Part shown: piece by piece, positions 1 through 4,845 of the stretch
Layout: the number at the start of each line of letters is the position of its first letter
Numbering within the stretch: position 1 is the stretch's first letter
NCBI RefSeq assembly: GCF_946221155.1
Contig: NZ_CAMIAN010000072.1
Location: 1 to 5,047, forward strand
Direction of reading: 5' to 3'
Origin: an uncultured Corynebacterium sp.
GTDB taxonomy: Bacteria; Actinomycetota; Actinomycetes; Mycobacteriales; Mycobacteriaceae
Length of the DNA: 5,047 bases
The notes under the pieces: generated by a model
What the model saw: the letters and a program-made list of their open reading frames with translations, nothing else
Database searches by the model: none
Told to the model about the DNA's origin: nothing
Position numbers and translations under genes: made by a program

Positions 1-780
1 GAGACAGCCGTTGCCCTGCTCGAGGGCAGTCGCGCCACTTGCGCCGCTCGCACCGTTCTCGGCGTTCAGCTGGGCGCGGATTTCTTCCAGACGGGAGCTG
101 GCACGCATGTCGTTACCAGCGGATTCGATCTCCGACATGCGGCCCTGGACGGAGTTCTCGACGAGCTCCTGGCTGCCGAGCGCCTGGGCGTAGCGCTGCT
201 CGATCTTCTCGCGCACGCTGTCCAGGGTCGGCACGTCATCGTTTTGCACCAGGCCATCCATCTGCTGCATGGAGTTCGCGGTGGCCTCCTGCATCTTCGC
301 CTGATCCACCTGGGAACGCAGCTGGTTGATCTGCGCCATCTGGTCCTCGAGGCGGGCGGCGGACTGCTGCTGTTGCTGCTGCGCCTGACGGGCGGCCTCT
401 TCCGCGCCGGAGTACAGCTGCTTGGTCTCCTCAAGCTGCTGCTCAACCGTGACCAGCTGAGATGCGAACAGCTCTGCCGTCCGGTTCAGCTCGTTGGCCT
501 TGGCCTGGTCGCCGTCGGCCGCAGCCTTATCGGCCTGCTGGATGGCAGTGCGAGCGTTACCCGAAAGCTTCTCCGCATCCTGCTGCAGGCGGTTCATCTT
601 CATTTCCAGCTGATTGCGGTTACCGATCACGCGAGCAGCACTTTCGGAAATCTGCTGGTGCTGCTTGCGGGCCGCTTCCGTGGCCTGCTGGATCTGCACA
701 TGGGGATCCGCGTTCTCCTCGATCTTGGTGTCGAGGGACTGCATCAAGTACTTCCAGCCCTTAGAAAATGGATTCGCCAT
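1..780 (-). CDS. pspA: PspA/IM30 family envelope-stress protein (3' end cut by window edge)
   Basis: This gene encodes a phage-shock-protein-A family coiled-coil protein, expected to assemble as oligomers on the cytoplasmic face of the membrane and protect it under envelope stress. The 260 visible residues begin MANPFSKGWKYLM, the amphipathic N-terminal helix. Next come ADPHVQIQQA (25-34) and VIGNRNQLEM (51-60), then long Gln/Glu/Ala-rich helices, and near the end EKIEQRYAQALGS and ENSVQGRMSEIE. From memory these match mycobacterial PspA (Rv2744c, about 270 aa) closely, so only a short tail should be missing. No stop codon is reached before base 1. The ATG at 778-780 has AGGAG seven bases upstream. 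Residues 135-140 are six consecutive Gln. An unstructured Gly/Ser/Ala tail starts at about 241. A candidate ECF-sigma promoter lies upstream. The family call is secure; exact physiology is inferred. Confidence 0.95.
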   Translation of the reverse strand, partial: MANPFSKGWKYLMQSLDTKIEENADPHVQIQQATEAARKQHQQISESAARVIGNRNQLEMKMNRLQQDAEKLSGNARTAIQQADKAAADGDQAKANELNRTAELFASQLVTVEQQLEETKQLYSGAEEAARQAQQQQQQSAARLEDQMAQINQLRSQVDQAKMQEATANSMQQMDGLVQNDDVPTLDSVREKIEQRYAQALGSQELVENSVQGRMSEIESAGNDMRASSRLEEIRAQLNAENGASGASGATALEQGNGCL

Positions 781-787
781 GGGGAAA

Positions 788-792
788 CTCCT
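788..792 (-). promoter_or_regulatory. Ribosome binding site of pspA
   Basis: AGGAG on the minus strand sits seven bases before the ATG at 778-780. This spacing fixes the pspA start, and the resulting N-terminus is the one typical of the family. Confidence 0.8.
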
Positions 793-843
793 GTGTCGCT
801 ATGTAGTCGGTACTTATTCGAGATGTAGTGGTTTGTTTAAGTT

Positions 844-870
844 AACTGCATCCCAGCGTACTGACTTTCC
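844..870 (-). promoter_or_regulatory. Candidate ECF-sigma (SigE/SigH-type) promoter of pspA
   Basis: On the minus strand GGAAA (870-866) is followed by GTTAA (GTT at 846-844), with 20 bases between GGAA and GTT. This matches the actinobacterial SigE/SigH/SigR promoter pattern of GGAA and GTT separated by roughly 19-21 bases. Transcription would start near 836, leaving a leader of about 55 nt before the pspA ATG. In mycobacteria pspA transcription depends on SigE (established knowledge), so the placement makes sense. The second GGAA base-pair context (GGAAA rather than GGAAT or GGAAC) is not ideal, so this remains a motif-based inference. Confidence 0.5.
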
Positions 871-883
871 GTGTGGCGCACGG
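869..883 (-). repeat. Small inverted repeat between the DUF6114 gene and pspA
   Basis: CCGTG-TGGCG-CACGG gives a perfect 5-bp stem with a 5-nt loop. It lies downstream of the DUF6114 stop and just upstream of the putative pspA GGAA element. It could add to transcription termination or be a protein-binding site. It also contains a 14-base word repeated at 3732-3745. Confidence 0.4.
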
Positions 884-890
884 GGCGAAA

Positions 891-916
891 GCGGGGGAGG
901 GAGTCAAGCCCTCCGC
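891..916 (-). terminator. Possible terminator hairpin after the DUF6114 gene
   Basis: GCGG plus AGGG (891-894 and 898-901) pair with CCCTCCGC (909-916) around a 7-nt loop, with a 3-nt bulge. Alternatively GGAGGG/CCCTCC (896-901 with 909-914) forms an unbroken 6-bp stem. The hairpin touches the last base of the DUF6114 stop codon. There is no T-tract, so it would be an atypical intrinsic terminator of the kind common in high-GC actinobacteria. Confidence 0.4.
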
Positions 917-1926
917 TACAGCGGGTATAGGTGAACCACCGGGGCCTCCATGTTCCGCCCGGTCAGGTGCAGCAGGTCCAGCTTCACCTGTTTCAGGGAG
1001 ACGACCTCCATCACCGGGTCCGGGATCGGCGCCTCGCTAGGAATCAGGCCCAGCTGGTGCAGCACATCCCCTGCGCCAGCGGAAATGTCTACCTTCACCG
1101 GCACGGTGGAAACCTCCGCCAGCGCAGGCACGGCCTCCAGGGACGTAGCCTCCACCACGACGGGGCCTTCGATCACGTAGGTCTCCACATCCGGGCCGGT
1201 CTGCATCAGCCCGTCGCCCCACTGGCCGGGCAGCCTGATCTGCAGGTTCTTGATCTCCAGCCGGTCGCCGGTGATGCGCAGCAGGTCGCGGCCGCCGTGC
1301 TCCGTGCCTACGGAATCCACGCCGATGTGCACGTTCCCCTTGAAGGTCACGTTATCTGCGGTGACCTGGCCGACGTCGCCCACCCGCGCGGGCTGGGCCA
1401 CACTGTACGGGGCATTCGCATTCAGAATGCCCACGCCGGTCGCGATCCCCACCGCCACCAGCAAGGCCGCCACCGTCGCGGAGTATCCCCCGTCGGAACT
1501 GCTGCCGGAACTGCCGCCGGCCCCCTCGCCCCGAACCTTTTTCGCTTTCCGCTCGCTGCGCTCCCCCGACTCCCACGCCAGGGCAAACGCCCCGCCGAAA
1601 ATTCCCAACAGCGAGCCCAACAGGAACCCGCCGATATTGGAGGCCGGAAGCGCCACCAGCGATACCAAGATGGCGAAAACCCCCAGGTAGGGAGCCGTAG
1701 CAGGCTTCAGCCAAATCCCCAGTGCGAACATGATCTGCGCGGCACCCAGGAAAAGCGTGGAAACTCCCGACAGCGTGGAGATCATCACCAGAAGGTCGGA
1801 AATGCGCAGCGTCAGATACGCGGGCGTCATAATCACAACACCCGAAAGCAGCACCAACAGCCCCGGCACGAACGGTCGGTTGCGGCGCCACTCGGCGAAG
1901 CGCGCTAACCGTCCTTTAGCAGGCAT
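916..1926 (-). CDS. DUF6114 membrane protein with extended extracytoplasmic C-terminal domain
   Basis: A 336-residue membrane protein of unknown function. After a basic N-terminus (RLARFAEWRRNRP) come four hydrophobic helices at about 20-38, 45-70, 80-95 and 98-118, the arrangement of the DUF6114 family. A basic Gly/Ser-rich cytoplasmic linker (about 120-147) leads to a fifth helix at about 149-169. The remaining 165 residues should lie outside the membrane and look beta-rich, with repeated Asn/Asp-hydrophobic-Gly patterns (for example TADNVTFKGNVHIGV at 189-203). I prefer the ATG at 1924-1926 because GAGGAA lies six bases upstream. An ATG at 1966-1968 would add 14 residues but has no good ribosome site. 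The start overlaps the DUF6230 gene by 11 nt, so translation is probably coupled and the products likely act together. No catalytic motif is visible. Confidence 0.85.
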   Translation of the reverse strand: MPAKGRLARFAEWRRNRPFVPGLLVLLSGVVIMTPAYLTLRISDLLVMISTLSGVSTLFLGAAQIMFALGIWLKPATAPYLGVFAILVSLVALPASNIGGFLLGSLLGIFGGAFALAWESGERSERKAKKVRGEGAGGSSGSSSDGGYSATVAALLVAVGIATGVGILNANAPYSVAQPARVGDVGQVTADNVTFKGNVHIGVDSVGTEHGGRDLLRITGDRLEIKNLQIRLPGQWGDGLMQTGPDVETYVIEGPVVVEATSLEAVPALAEVSTVPVKVDISAGAGDVLHQLGLIPSEAPIPDPVMEVVSLKQVKLDLLHLTGRNMEAPVVHLYPL

Positions 1927-2491
1927 TCTCGGTTCCTCGGCGCACGCTCGCCTCCACTCCGGAGACATTTAGCTGCTTCGCCCCTACCGACGTGGCAATG
2001 ATCTTCTCCGCCACAATCTGCACGTTCTTCGACTGCAGACCCCAGGCGTCGTTCGGAGCTTCGGGGTTGACCTGGCTGGCGTCAATACCAAGGTTGGGGT
2101 CGGCCATCCGCAGGCTGCCCTTGATGTCGGTGGAGCCCACGATCAGATCGTCTGCATCCACGCTGTTCTGTCCGTTGGCGCGCAGCGAAAGGGTGGCCTC
2201 GCCGACGGCGGGAAGGTCCGGCACGGTTGTGGAAAGGCAGAGGTCAGAAGCCTTCGCCTGCTTAATCTTCACGCGCGCTACGGGCAGGTGGTCGTCGCCC
2301 TTCGTGTCGTTATCCATGAACAGGGAGAAATCCTGCCCGGACAGGCCGCCGATCGTCACGGTGAAGAAGGAGCCGGAAAGCGCCAAGTTCGCAGAGATAC
2401 CGCCCTTCGCCACGGCCATTCCGGTGCCAGCAAAGCCGACCAGCCCGGCGGTCAGCGCCACTGCGGCCTTCTTGCCGTTGATCCGTCCCAT
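1916..2491 (-). CDS. DUF6230 family secreted or membrane-anchored protein
   Basis: A 191-residue exported protein of unknown function. The N-terminus has basic residues (GRINGKK) followed by a hydrophobic stretch (about 9-28) ending AVAKGG, a probable signal peptide or anchor with a possible cleavage site after Ala28. The mature part is beta-rich and low in Cys (only Cys85 and the terminal Cys191). Segments such as ARVKIKQAKASDLCLSTTVP (72-91) and the C-terminal LNVSGVEASVRRG match the DUF6230 pattern found beside DUF6114 genes in Streptomyces and corynebacteria (from memory). The ATG at 2489-2491 has GGGAGG eight bases upstream. It is the first gene of a two-gene operon, and its stop codon (1916-1918) lies inside the DUF6114 coding sequence. 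The family call is good; no function can be assigned from sequence. Confidence 0.85.
   Translation of the reverse strand: MGRINGKKAAVALTAGLVGFAGTGMAVAKGGISANLALSGSFFTVTIGGLSGQDFSLFMDNDTKGDDHLPVARVKIKQAKASDLCLSTTVPDLPAVGEATLSLRANGQNSVDADDLIVGSTDIKGSLRMADPNLGIDASQVNPEAPNDAWGLQSKNVQIVAEKIIATSVGAKQLNVSGVEASVRRGTENAC
1933..1938 (-). promoter_or_regulatory. Ribosome binding site deciding the DUF6114 start
   Basis: GAGGAA on the minus strand lies six bases before the ATG at 1924-1926 and within the 3' end of the DUF6230 gene. It supports the internal start over the ATG at 1966-1968, which lacks a well-spaced purine-rich site. Confidence 0.7.
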
Positions 2492-2499
2492 TCTTCGTG

Positions 2500-2505
2500 C
2501 CTCCC
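2500..2505 (-). promoter_or_regulatory. Ribosome binding site of the DUF6230 gene
   Basis: GGGAGG on the minus strand sits eight bases upstream of the ATG at 2489-2491, supporting that start. Confidence 0.75.
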
Positions 2506-2523
2506 GTTGTAAAGCCCTTACGC

Positions 2524-2529
2524 ATTATC
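2524..2529 (-). promoter_or_regulatory. Candidate -10 element for the DUF6230/DUF6114 operon
   Basis: GATAAT on the minus strand resembles the housekeeping -10 hexamer. It would start transcription near 2517, about 25 nt before the DUF6230 ATG. No convincing -35 is visible 16-18 bases upstream, which is usual in corynebacteria. The upstream palindrome at 2551-2562 would lie around or just beyond the -35 region. Confidence 0.45.
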
Positions 2530-2544
2530 CTCGCCGTGGCACCG

Positions 2545-2562
2545 TTGCGCGAATCGCAATTC
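2545..2562. promoter_or_regulatory. Overlapping inverted repeats, candidate operator
   Basis: Two overlapping dyads lie between the divergent DUF6230 and alcohol dehydrogenase genes. TTGCG-CGAAT-CGCAA (2545-2559) has perfect 5-bp arms. GAATCG/CAATTC (2551-2562) is a 12-bp palindrome with 5 of 6 positions paired. Their position next to the minus-strand -10 suggests a regulator site. No regulator family can be named from the motif. Confidence 0.35.
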
Positions 2563-2659
2563 TTTATGGTGACACCCCTCTAGGCCGCGCCCACCCGCGC
2601 CCCAGCGCACACTGCATGAGCCCGCACCGCACGAGGGAGATCTGCGTAGCCTGGGGAGC

Positions 2660-3718
2660 ATGGACGTTGCATGTTACTCAGCCCCCGGCGCCGGTGAGGC
2701 GCTGGAAAAATCCACCATCTCACGGCGCGACTTGCGCCCCAACGACTGCCTCATCAAGATCCGCTGGGCGGGCATCTGCCACTCGGACATCCACACCGTG
2801 AACGGCGATTGGCCGCACGATAACTTCCCCATGACCCCAGGCCACGAGATCATCGGCGAAATCACCGAGGTAGGCGCTGAAGTGCAGAACTTCCGCCCCG
2901 GCGATGTGGTCGGCATCGGCTGCCTGGTGGATAGCTGCCTGGATTGCGATGCCTGCCGCGAAGGCGATGAAAACTATTGCGAGAACGGCTCGACCGGCAC
3001 ATATAACGCGCCGGACCGCATCGACGGCACCATCACGCAGGGCGGCTACTCCACCCACATCGTCTGCCGCGAGGAGTTCCTGGTTCGCATTCCGGAGGCC
3101 TTCGCGGACTTGGAGTCTGATGCCGCTGCGGCGGCCACTCCCCTGCTATGCGCTGGGATTACCACGTATTCTCCGCTGAAGCACTGGGACGTAGGCAAGG
3201 GTTCGCGCGTGGCGGTCGTCGGCATGGGTGGCCTGGGGCATGTTGCCGTGAAGTTGGCTGCGGCAATGGGTGCGGACGTCACGGTGCTAAGCCACTCGAA
3301 GTCCAAAGAGGCCGACGGCTTGGCATTTGGCGCCAGCCGTTACGTGGCCACCAAGGAGGAGGACTGGCACAAGCCCTTGAAGGCGAGCTTCGACCTGATC
3401 ATTAATACGGTCAGCGCCCCGCTGGATCCGGCGCCGTTCATTTCCACCCTGGCGCGTGGCGGAACGATGGTGATGCTGGGGCTTCCACCCGAGAAGATGC
3501 AGATCAACGCCGGTGCGCTAATCGGCAAGCGCCGCTCCGTGGCGGGCAGCGCTATCGGCGGTATCCGGGAGACACAGGAGATGATTGATTTCTGCGCCGC
3601 CCACGGCATCACTGCGGAAACGGAGGTCATCCCAGCAGAGGGAATTAACACGGCCTACAAGCGCGTGTTGGATTCGGACGTGCGCTACCGCTTCGTCATC
3701 GACGTCAATACGCTGTAG
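2660..3718 (+). CDS. adhC: Zinc-dependent NADP(H) alcohol dehydrogenase / aldehyde reductase (AdhC/YahK/cinnamyl-ADH type)
   Basis: A 352-residue cytoplasmic medium-chain dehydrogenase that interconverts alcohols and aldehydes. In vivo, NADPH-dependent aldehyde reduction is the likely direction. The catalytic zinc ligands are Cys40 (AGICHSDIHT), His62 with Glu63 (GHEIIG, the zinc-ADH signature) and Cys164 (PLLCAGIT). Structural zinc ligands are Cys93, Cys96, Cys99 and Cys107. The Rossmann motif is GMGGLG (188-193). SHSKSK after the second strand (211-216) is the Ser/Lys pattern that selects NADP in cinnamyl-type enzymes. Length and landmarks through the C-terminal VRYRFVIDV match mycobacterial AdhC (Rv3045, from memory). 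The ATG at 2660 gives the expected N-terminus, but GGGGAG is only one base away and GAGGGAG about 20 away, so initiation is unusual. The gene is monocistronic, divergent from DUF6230 and convergent with thioredoxin. Substrate is unknown. Confidence 0.95.
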   Translation: MDVACYSAPGAGEALEKSTISRRDLRPNDCLIKIRWAGICHSDIHTVNGDWPHDNFPMTPGHEIIGEITEVGAEVQNFRPGDVVGIGCLVDSCLDCDACREGDENYCENGSTGTYNAPDRIDGTITQGGYSTHIVCREEFLVRIPEAFADLESDAAAAATPLLCAGITTYSPLKHWDVGKGSRVAVVGMGGLGHVAVKLAAAMGADVTVLSHSKSKEADGLAFGASRYVATKEEDWHKPLKASFDLIINTVSAPLDPAPFISTLARGGTMVMLGLPPEKMQINAGALIGKRRSVAGSAIGGIRETQEMIDFCAAHGITAETEVIPAEGINTAYKRVLDSDVRYRFVIDVNTL

Positions 3719-3735
3719 CGCCCCGGCGCACTCCG

Positions 3736-3768
3736 TGTGGCGCACTGATCGCGGCTGGGTGCGCCGCA
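3736..3768. terminator. Bidirectional hairpin between adhC and trxA
   Basis: TGTGGCGCAC (3736-3745) pairs with GTGCGCCGCA (3759-3768), a 10-bp stem with one G-U pair and a 13-nt loop. It lies between two convergent genes, where a terminator is expected for both. No T-run follows on either strand. A second copy of GGCGCAC at 3725-3731 could compete for the same right arm. Confidence 0.55.
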
Positions 3769-3773
3769 GTGGG

Positions 3774-3794
3774 AAGCGTGCAGCGCGAACGCTT
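3774..3794 (-). terminator. Short hairpin at the trxA stop codon
   Basis: AAGCGT (3774-3779) and ACGCTT (3789-3794) form a 6-bp stem with a 9-nt loop that includes two bases of the trxA TAA. It may help terminate trxA together with the stronger hairpin at 3736-3768. Confidence 0.3.
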
Positions 3795-4164
3795 ACTGCG
3801 CCCCGCCCTGCTCGGCCTCGATCTGCTTGCGAACCTCGTCCATGTCCAGTTCCTTGGCCTTAGCGATCAGCTCGTTGATGGCCTTGCCCGGCAGCAGACC
3901 GGACTCGCGGGCCAGCAGCACGCCGTCGCGGAACATCATCAGGGTCGGGATCGACTGGATCTGCAGGGCTGCGGAAAGCTCCTGGTTAGCTTCGGTATCC
4001 ACCTTGCCGAACACGGCGTCCGGGTTCTCCTCGGAGGCCTGCTCGAAGATGGGGGCGAAGCGCTTGCACGGACCACACCAGTCTGCCCAGAAGTCCAGAA
4101 CGACGATGCCGTCGCCCTGTACGGTTTCCTGGAAGTTCGCTCCGGTGATTTCAGTGGTCGCCAT
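3793..4164 (-). CDS. trxA: Thioredoxin
   Basis: A 123-residue cytoplasmic thioredoxin that reduces protein disulfides and is itself recharged by thioredoxin reductase with NADPH. The active site WCGPC occupies 29-33 (redox Cys30 and Cys33) after VVLDFWAD. Other family marks are FGKVDTEAN (52-60) and the cis-proline loop SIPTLMMF with Pro73, then FRDG and a final helix. The fold normally ends near residue 108. Here a charged tail (about 106-123, ending EQGGAQ) adds roughly 15 residues. The ATG at 4162-4164 has AAGGGA five bases upstream. The gene is convergent with adhC, which may link thiol and aldehyde detoxification (inference). A GGAATA...GTT promoter upstream suggests control by a SigH/SigR disulfide-stress sigma factor. 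No reductase gene is visible in the window. Confidence 0.97.
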   Translation of the reverse strand: MATTEITGANFQETVQGDGIVVLDFWADWCGPCKRFAPIFEQASEENPDAVFGKVDTEANQELSAALQIQSIPTLMMFRDGVLLARESGLLPGKAINELIAKAKELDMDEVRKQIEAEQGGAQ

Positions 4165-4169
4165 TTCTT

Positions 4170-4175
4170 TCCCTT
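4170..4175 (-). promoter_or_regulatory. Ribosome binding site of trxA
   Basis: AAGGGA on the minus strand lies five bases before the ATG at 4162-4164, supporting that start. Confidence 0.65.
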
Positions 4176-4193
4176 CGGGTTGGTTGCTTAGTT

Positions 4194-4232
4194 CAAAGCT
4201 TGTCGCTGCTTTGTCGCTGCTTTGTCACTGCG
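4194..4232 (-). repeat. 11-bp tandem triplet in the trxA leader, with an alternative hairpin
   Basis: On the plus strand TTGTCGCTGCT occurs at 4200-4210 and again at 4211-4221, followed by TTGTCACTGCG (4222-4232), which differs at two positions. The 11-bp period is about one DNA helical turn. In the same stretch CAAAGC (4194-4199) can pair with GCTTTG at 4208-4213 or with the copy at 4219-4224, giving two mutually exclusive 6-bp stems. Transcription from the upstream ECF-type promoter would place the whole array in the trxA 5' leader. Role unknown. Confidence 0.6.
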
Positions 4233-4262
4233 CACTGTTAAAAGGGGCGCGCATGTTTTTCC

Positions 4263-4289
4263 AACATTACGCAACGCACGCTTTATTCC
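4263..4289 (-). promoter_or_regulatory. SigH/SigR-type ECF promoter of trxA
   Basis: On the minus strand GGAATA (4289-4284) is followed after 18 bases by GTTGGAA (GTT at 4265-4263). This closely matches the actinobacterial SigH/SigR consensus GGAAT-N18/19-GTT. Transcription would begin near 4255, giving a leader of about 90 nt before trxA. SigR and SigH regulons of Streptomyces, mycobacteria and C. glutamicum include thioredoxin-system genes (established knowledge), which agrees with the gene downstream. It has not been tested here. Confidence 0.65.
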
Positions 4290-4293
4290 ACGT

Positions 4294-4299
4294 TAGAGT
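4294..4299 (+). promoter_or_regulatory. Candidate -10 element giving a leaderless DUF4442 mRNA
   Basis: TAGAGT fits the corynebacterial -10 pattern TAnAnT and ends seven bases before the A of the ATG at 4307. Transcription would therefore start at or next to the start codon. No clear -35 is present. The region overlaps the divergent trxA promoter at 4263-4289. Confidence 0.5.
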
Positions 4300-4306
4300 T
4301 CTCACT

Positions 4307-4810
4307 ATGTCTATTTATGACGCCAACGCGAATCCGTCTAGCACTTTCAAAATGTACAAGAATCTTACGAAGAAGCCGTTTGGCAACGGTCTGTTTTCGC
4401 TGGCAGTCAGCGCTAAGGCGCCTTACTTCCTGACCGTACAACCGCGGCTGCAGGAGCTGCGACCGGGCTACTGCCAGGTGAAGTCGAAGAAGTGGTGGCT
4501 GTTGAATAACCACATCGGAACGTTCCACGCCATTGCGGCGTGCAACGTGGCGGAGTTCGCAATGGGGATGCTCGCTGAGGCGTCCATCCCCAACACGCAC
4601 CGTTGGCTGCCGCAGGGTATGCGAACGCAGTACCTGAAAAAGACGAAGGGCAGCCTGACGGCTACTGCGACGGCGGAGCTGCCGGACTTCGAGAAGATCA
4701 CCAAGGAATCCGGCGGGCAGACCGTGACGGTGACGATCCACTTCGCCGACGACGAAGGTAAGGAATCCACCTACGCGGAGATCGACATCTGGGTGACCGC
4801 CAAGAAGTAG
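4307..4810 (+). CDS. DUF4442 (hotdog-fold, thioesterase-like) protein
   Basis: A 167-residue soluble protein of the DUF4442 family, which belongs to the hotdog superfamily with PaaI/YiiD-type acyl-CoA thioesterases. Characteristic parts are the N-terminus with PSSTFKMYKNL, APYFLTVQPRLQELRPGYC (38-56) and the hotdog helix region NNHIGTFHAIAACNVAEFAMG (67-87), with Asn68, His69, His74 and Glu83 as polar candidates. C-terminal beta strands follow. A role in hydrolysing or binding acyl thioesters is inferred from fold only. The ATG at 4307 gives the expected N-terminus but lacks a good ribosome site, so a leaderless transcript is likely. An in-frame ATG at 4253 with AGGGG (4243-4247) five bases upstream would add 18 residues (MFFQHY...) that do not look like family sequence. 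It is divergent from trxA and convergent with crcB. Confidence 0.85.
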   Translation: MSIYDANANPSSTFKMYKNLTKKPFGNGLFSLAVSAKAPYFLTVQPRLQELRPGYCQVKSKKWWLLNNHIGTFHAIAACNVAEFAMGMLAEASIPNTHRWLPQGMRTQYLKKTKGSLTATATAELPDFEKITKESGGQTVTVTIHFADDEGKESTYAEIDIWVTAKK

Positions 4811-4823
4811 CAGATGCTAGGCG

Positions 4824-4844
4824 CTGCCGCGTAAATCGCGGCAG
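4824..4844. terminator. Bidirectional hairpin between the DUF4442 gene and crcB
   Basis: CTGCCGCG (4824-4831), loop TAAAT, CGCGGCAG (4837-4844): a perfect 8-bp GC-rich stem with a 5-nt loop between two convergent stop codons (4810 and 4846). There is no T-tract on either side, but position and stability favour a terminator serving both genes. Confidence 0.7.
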
Positions 4845-4845
4845 G

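Noticed and set aside
902..907. TTGACT on the minus strand as a -35 for pspA
   Set aside because: No -10 hexamer lies 16-19 bases downstream, and the sequence is in the loop of the hairpin at 891-916.
931..1908. A 325-codon plus-strand open frame opposite the DUF6114 gene
   Set aside because: Its translation is rich in His, Gln and Arg with no domain, the signature of antisense to a high-GC gene. The minus-strand frame has clear membrane helices, a ribosome site and coupling to its neighbour.
1927..1968. ATG at 1966-1968 as start of the DUF6114 gene
   Set aside because: There is no well-spaced ribosome site, and the extra 14 residues (Glu/Arg/Cys-rich) lie wholly within the DUF6230 coding region. 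The ATG at 1924-1926 has GAGGAA at six bases.
1992..2801. A 269-codon plus-strand frame across the DUF6230 gene and the intergenic region
   Set aside because: It is antisense to a convincing secreted protein and runs out of frame into adhC. It has no recognisable domain and no ribosome site.
3827..4306. Upstream extension of the DUF4442 frame back to 3827
   Set aside because: The first 160 codons lie antisense to trxA and show no homology-like pattern. The recognisable DUF4442 protein begins at 4307.
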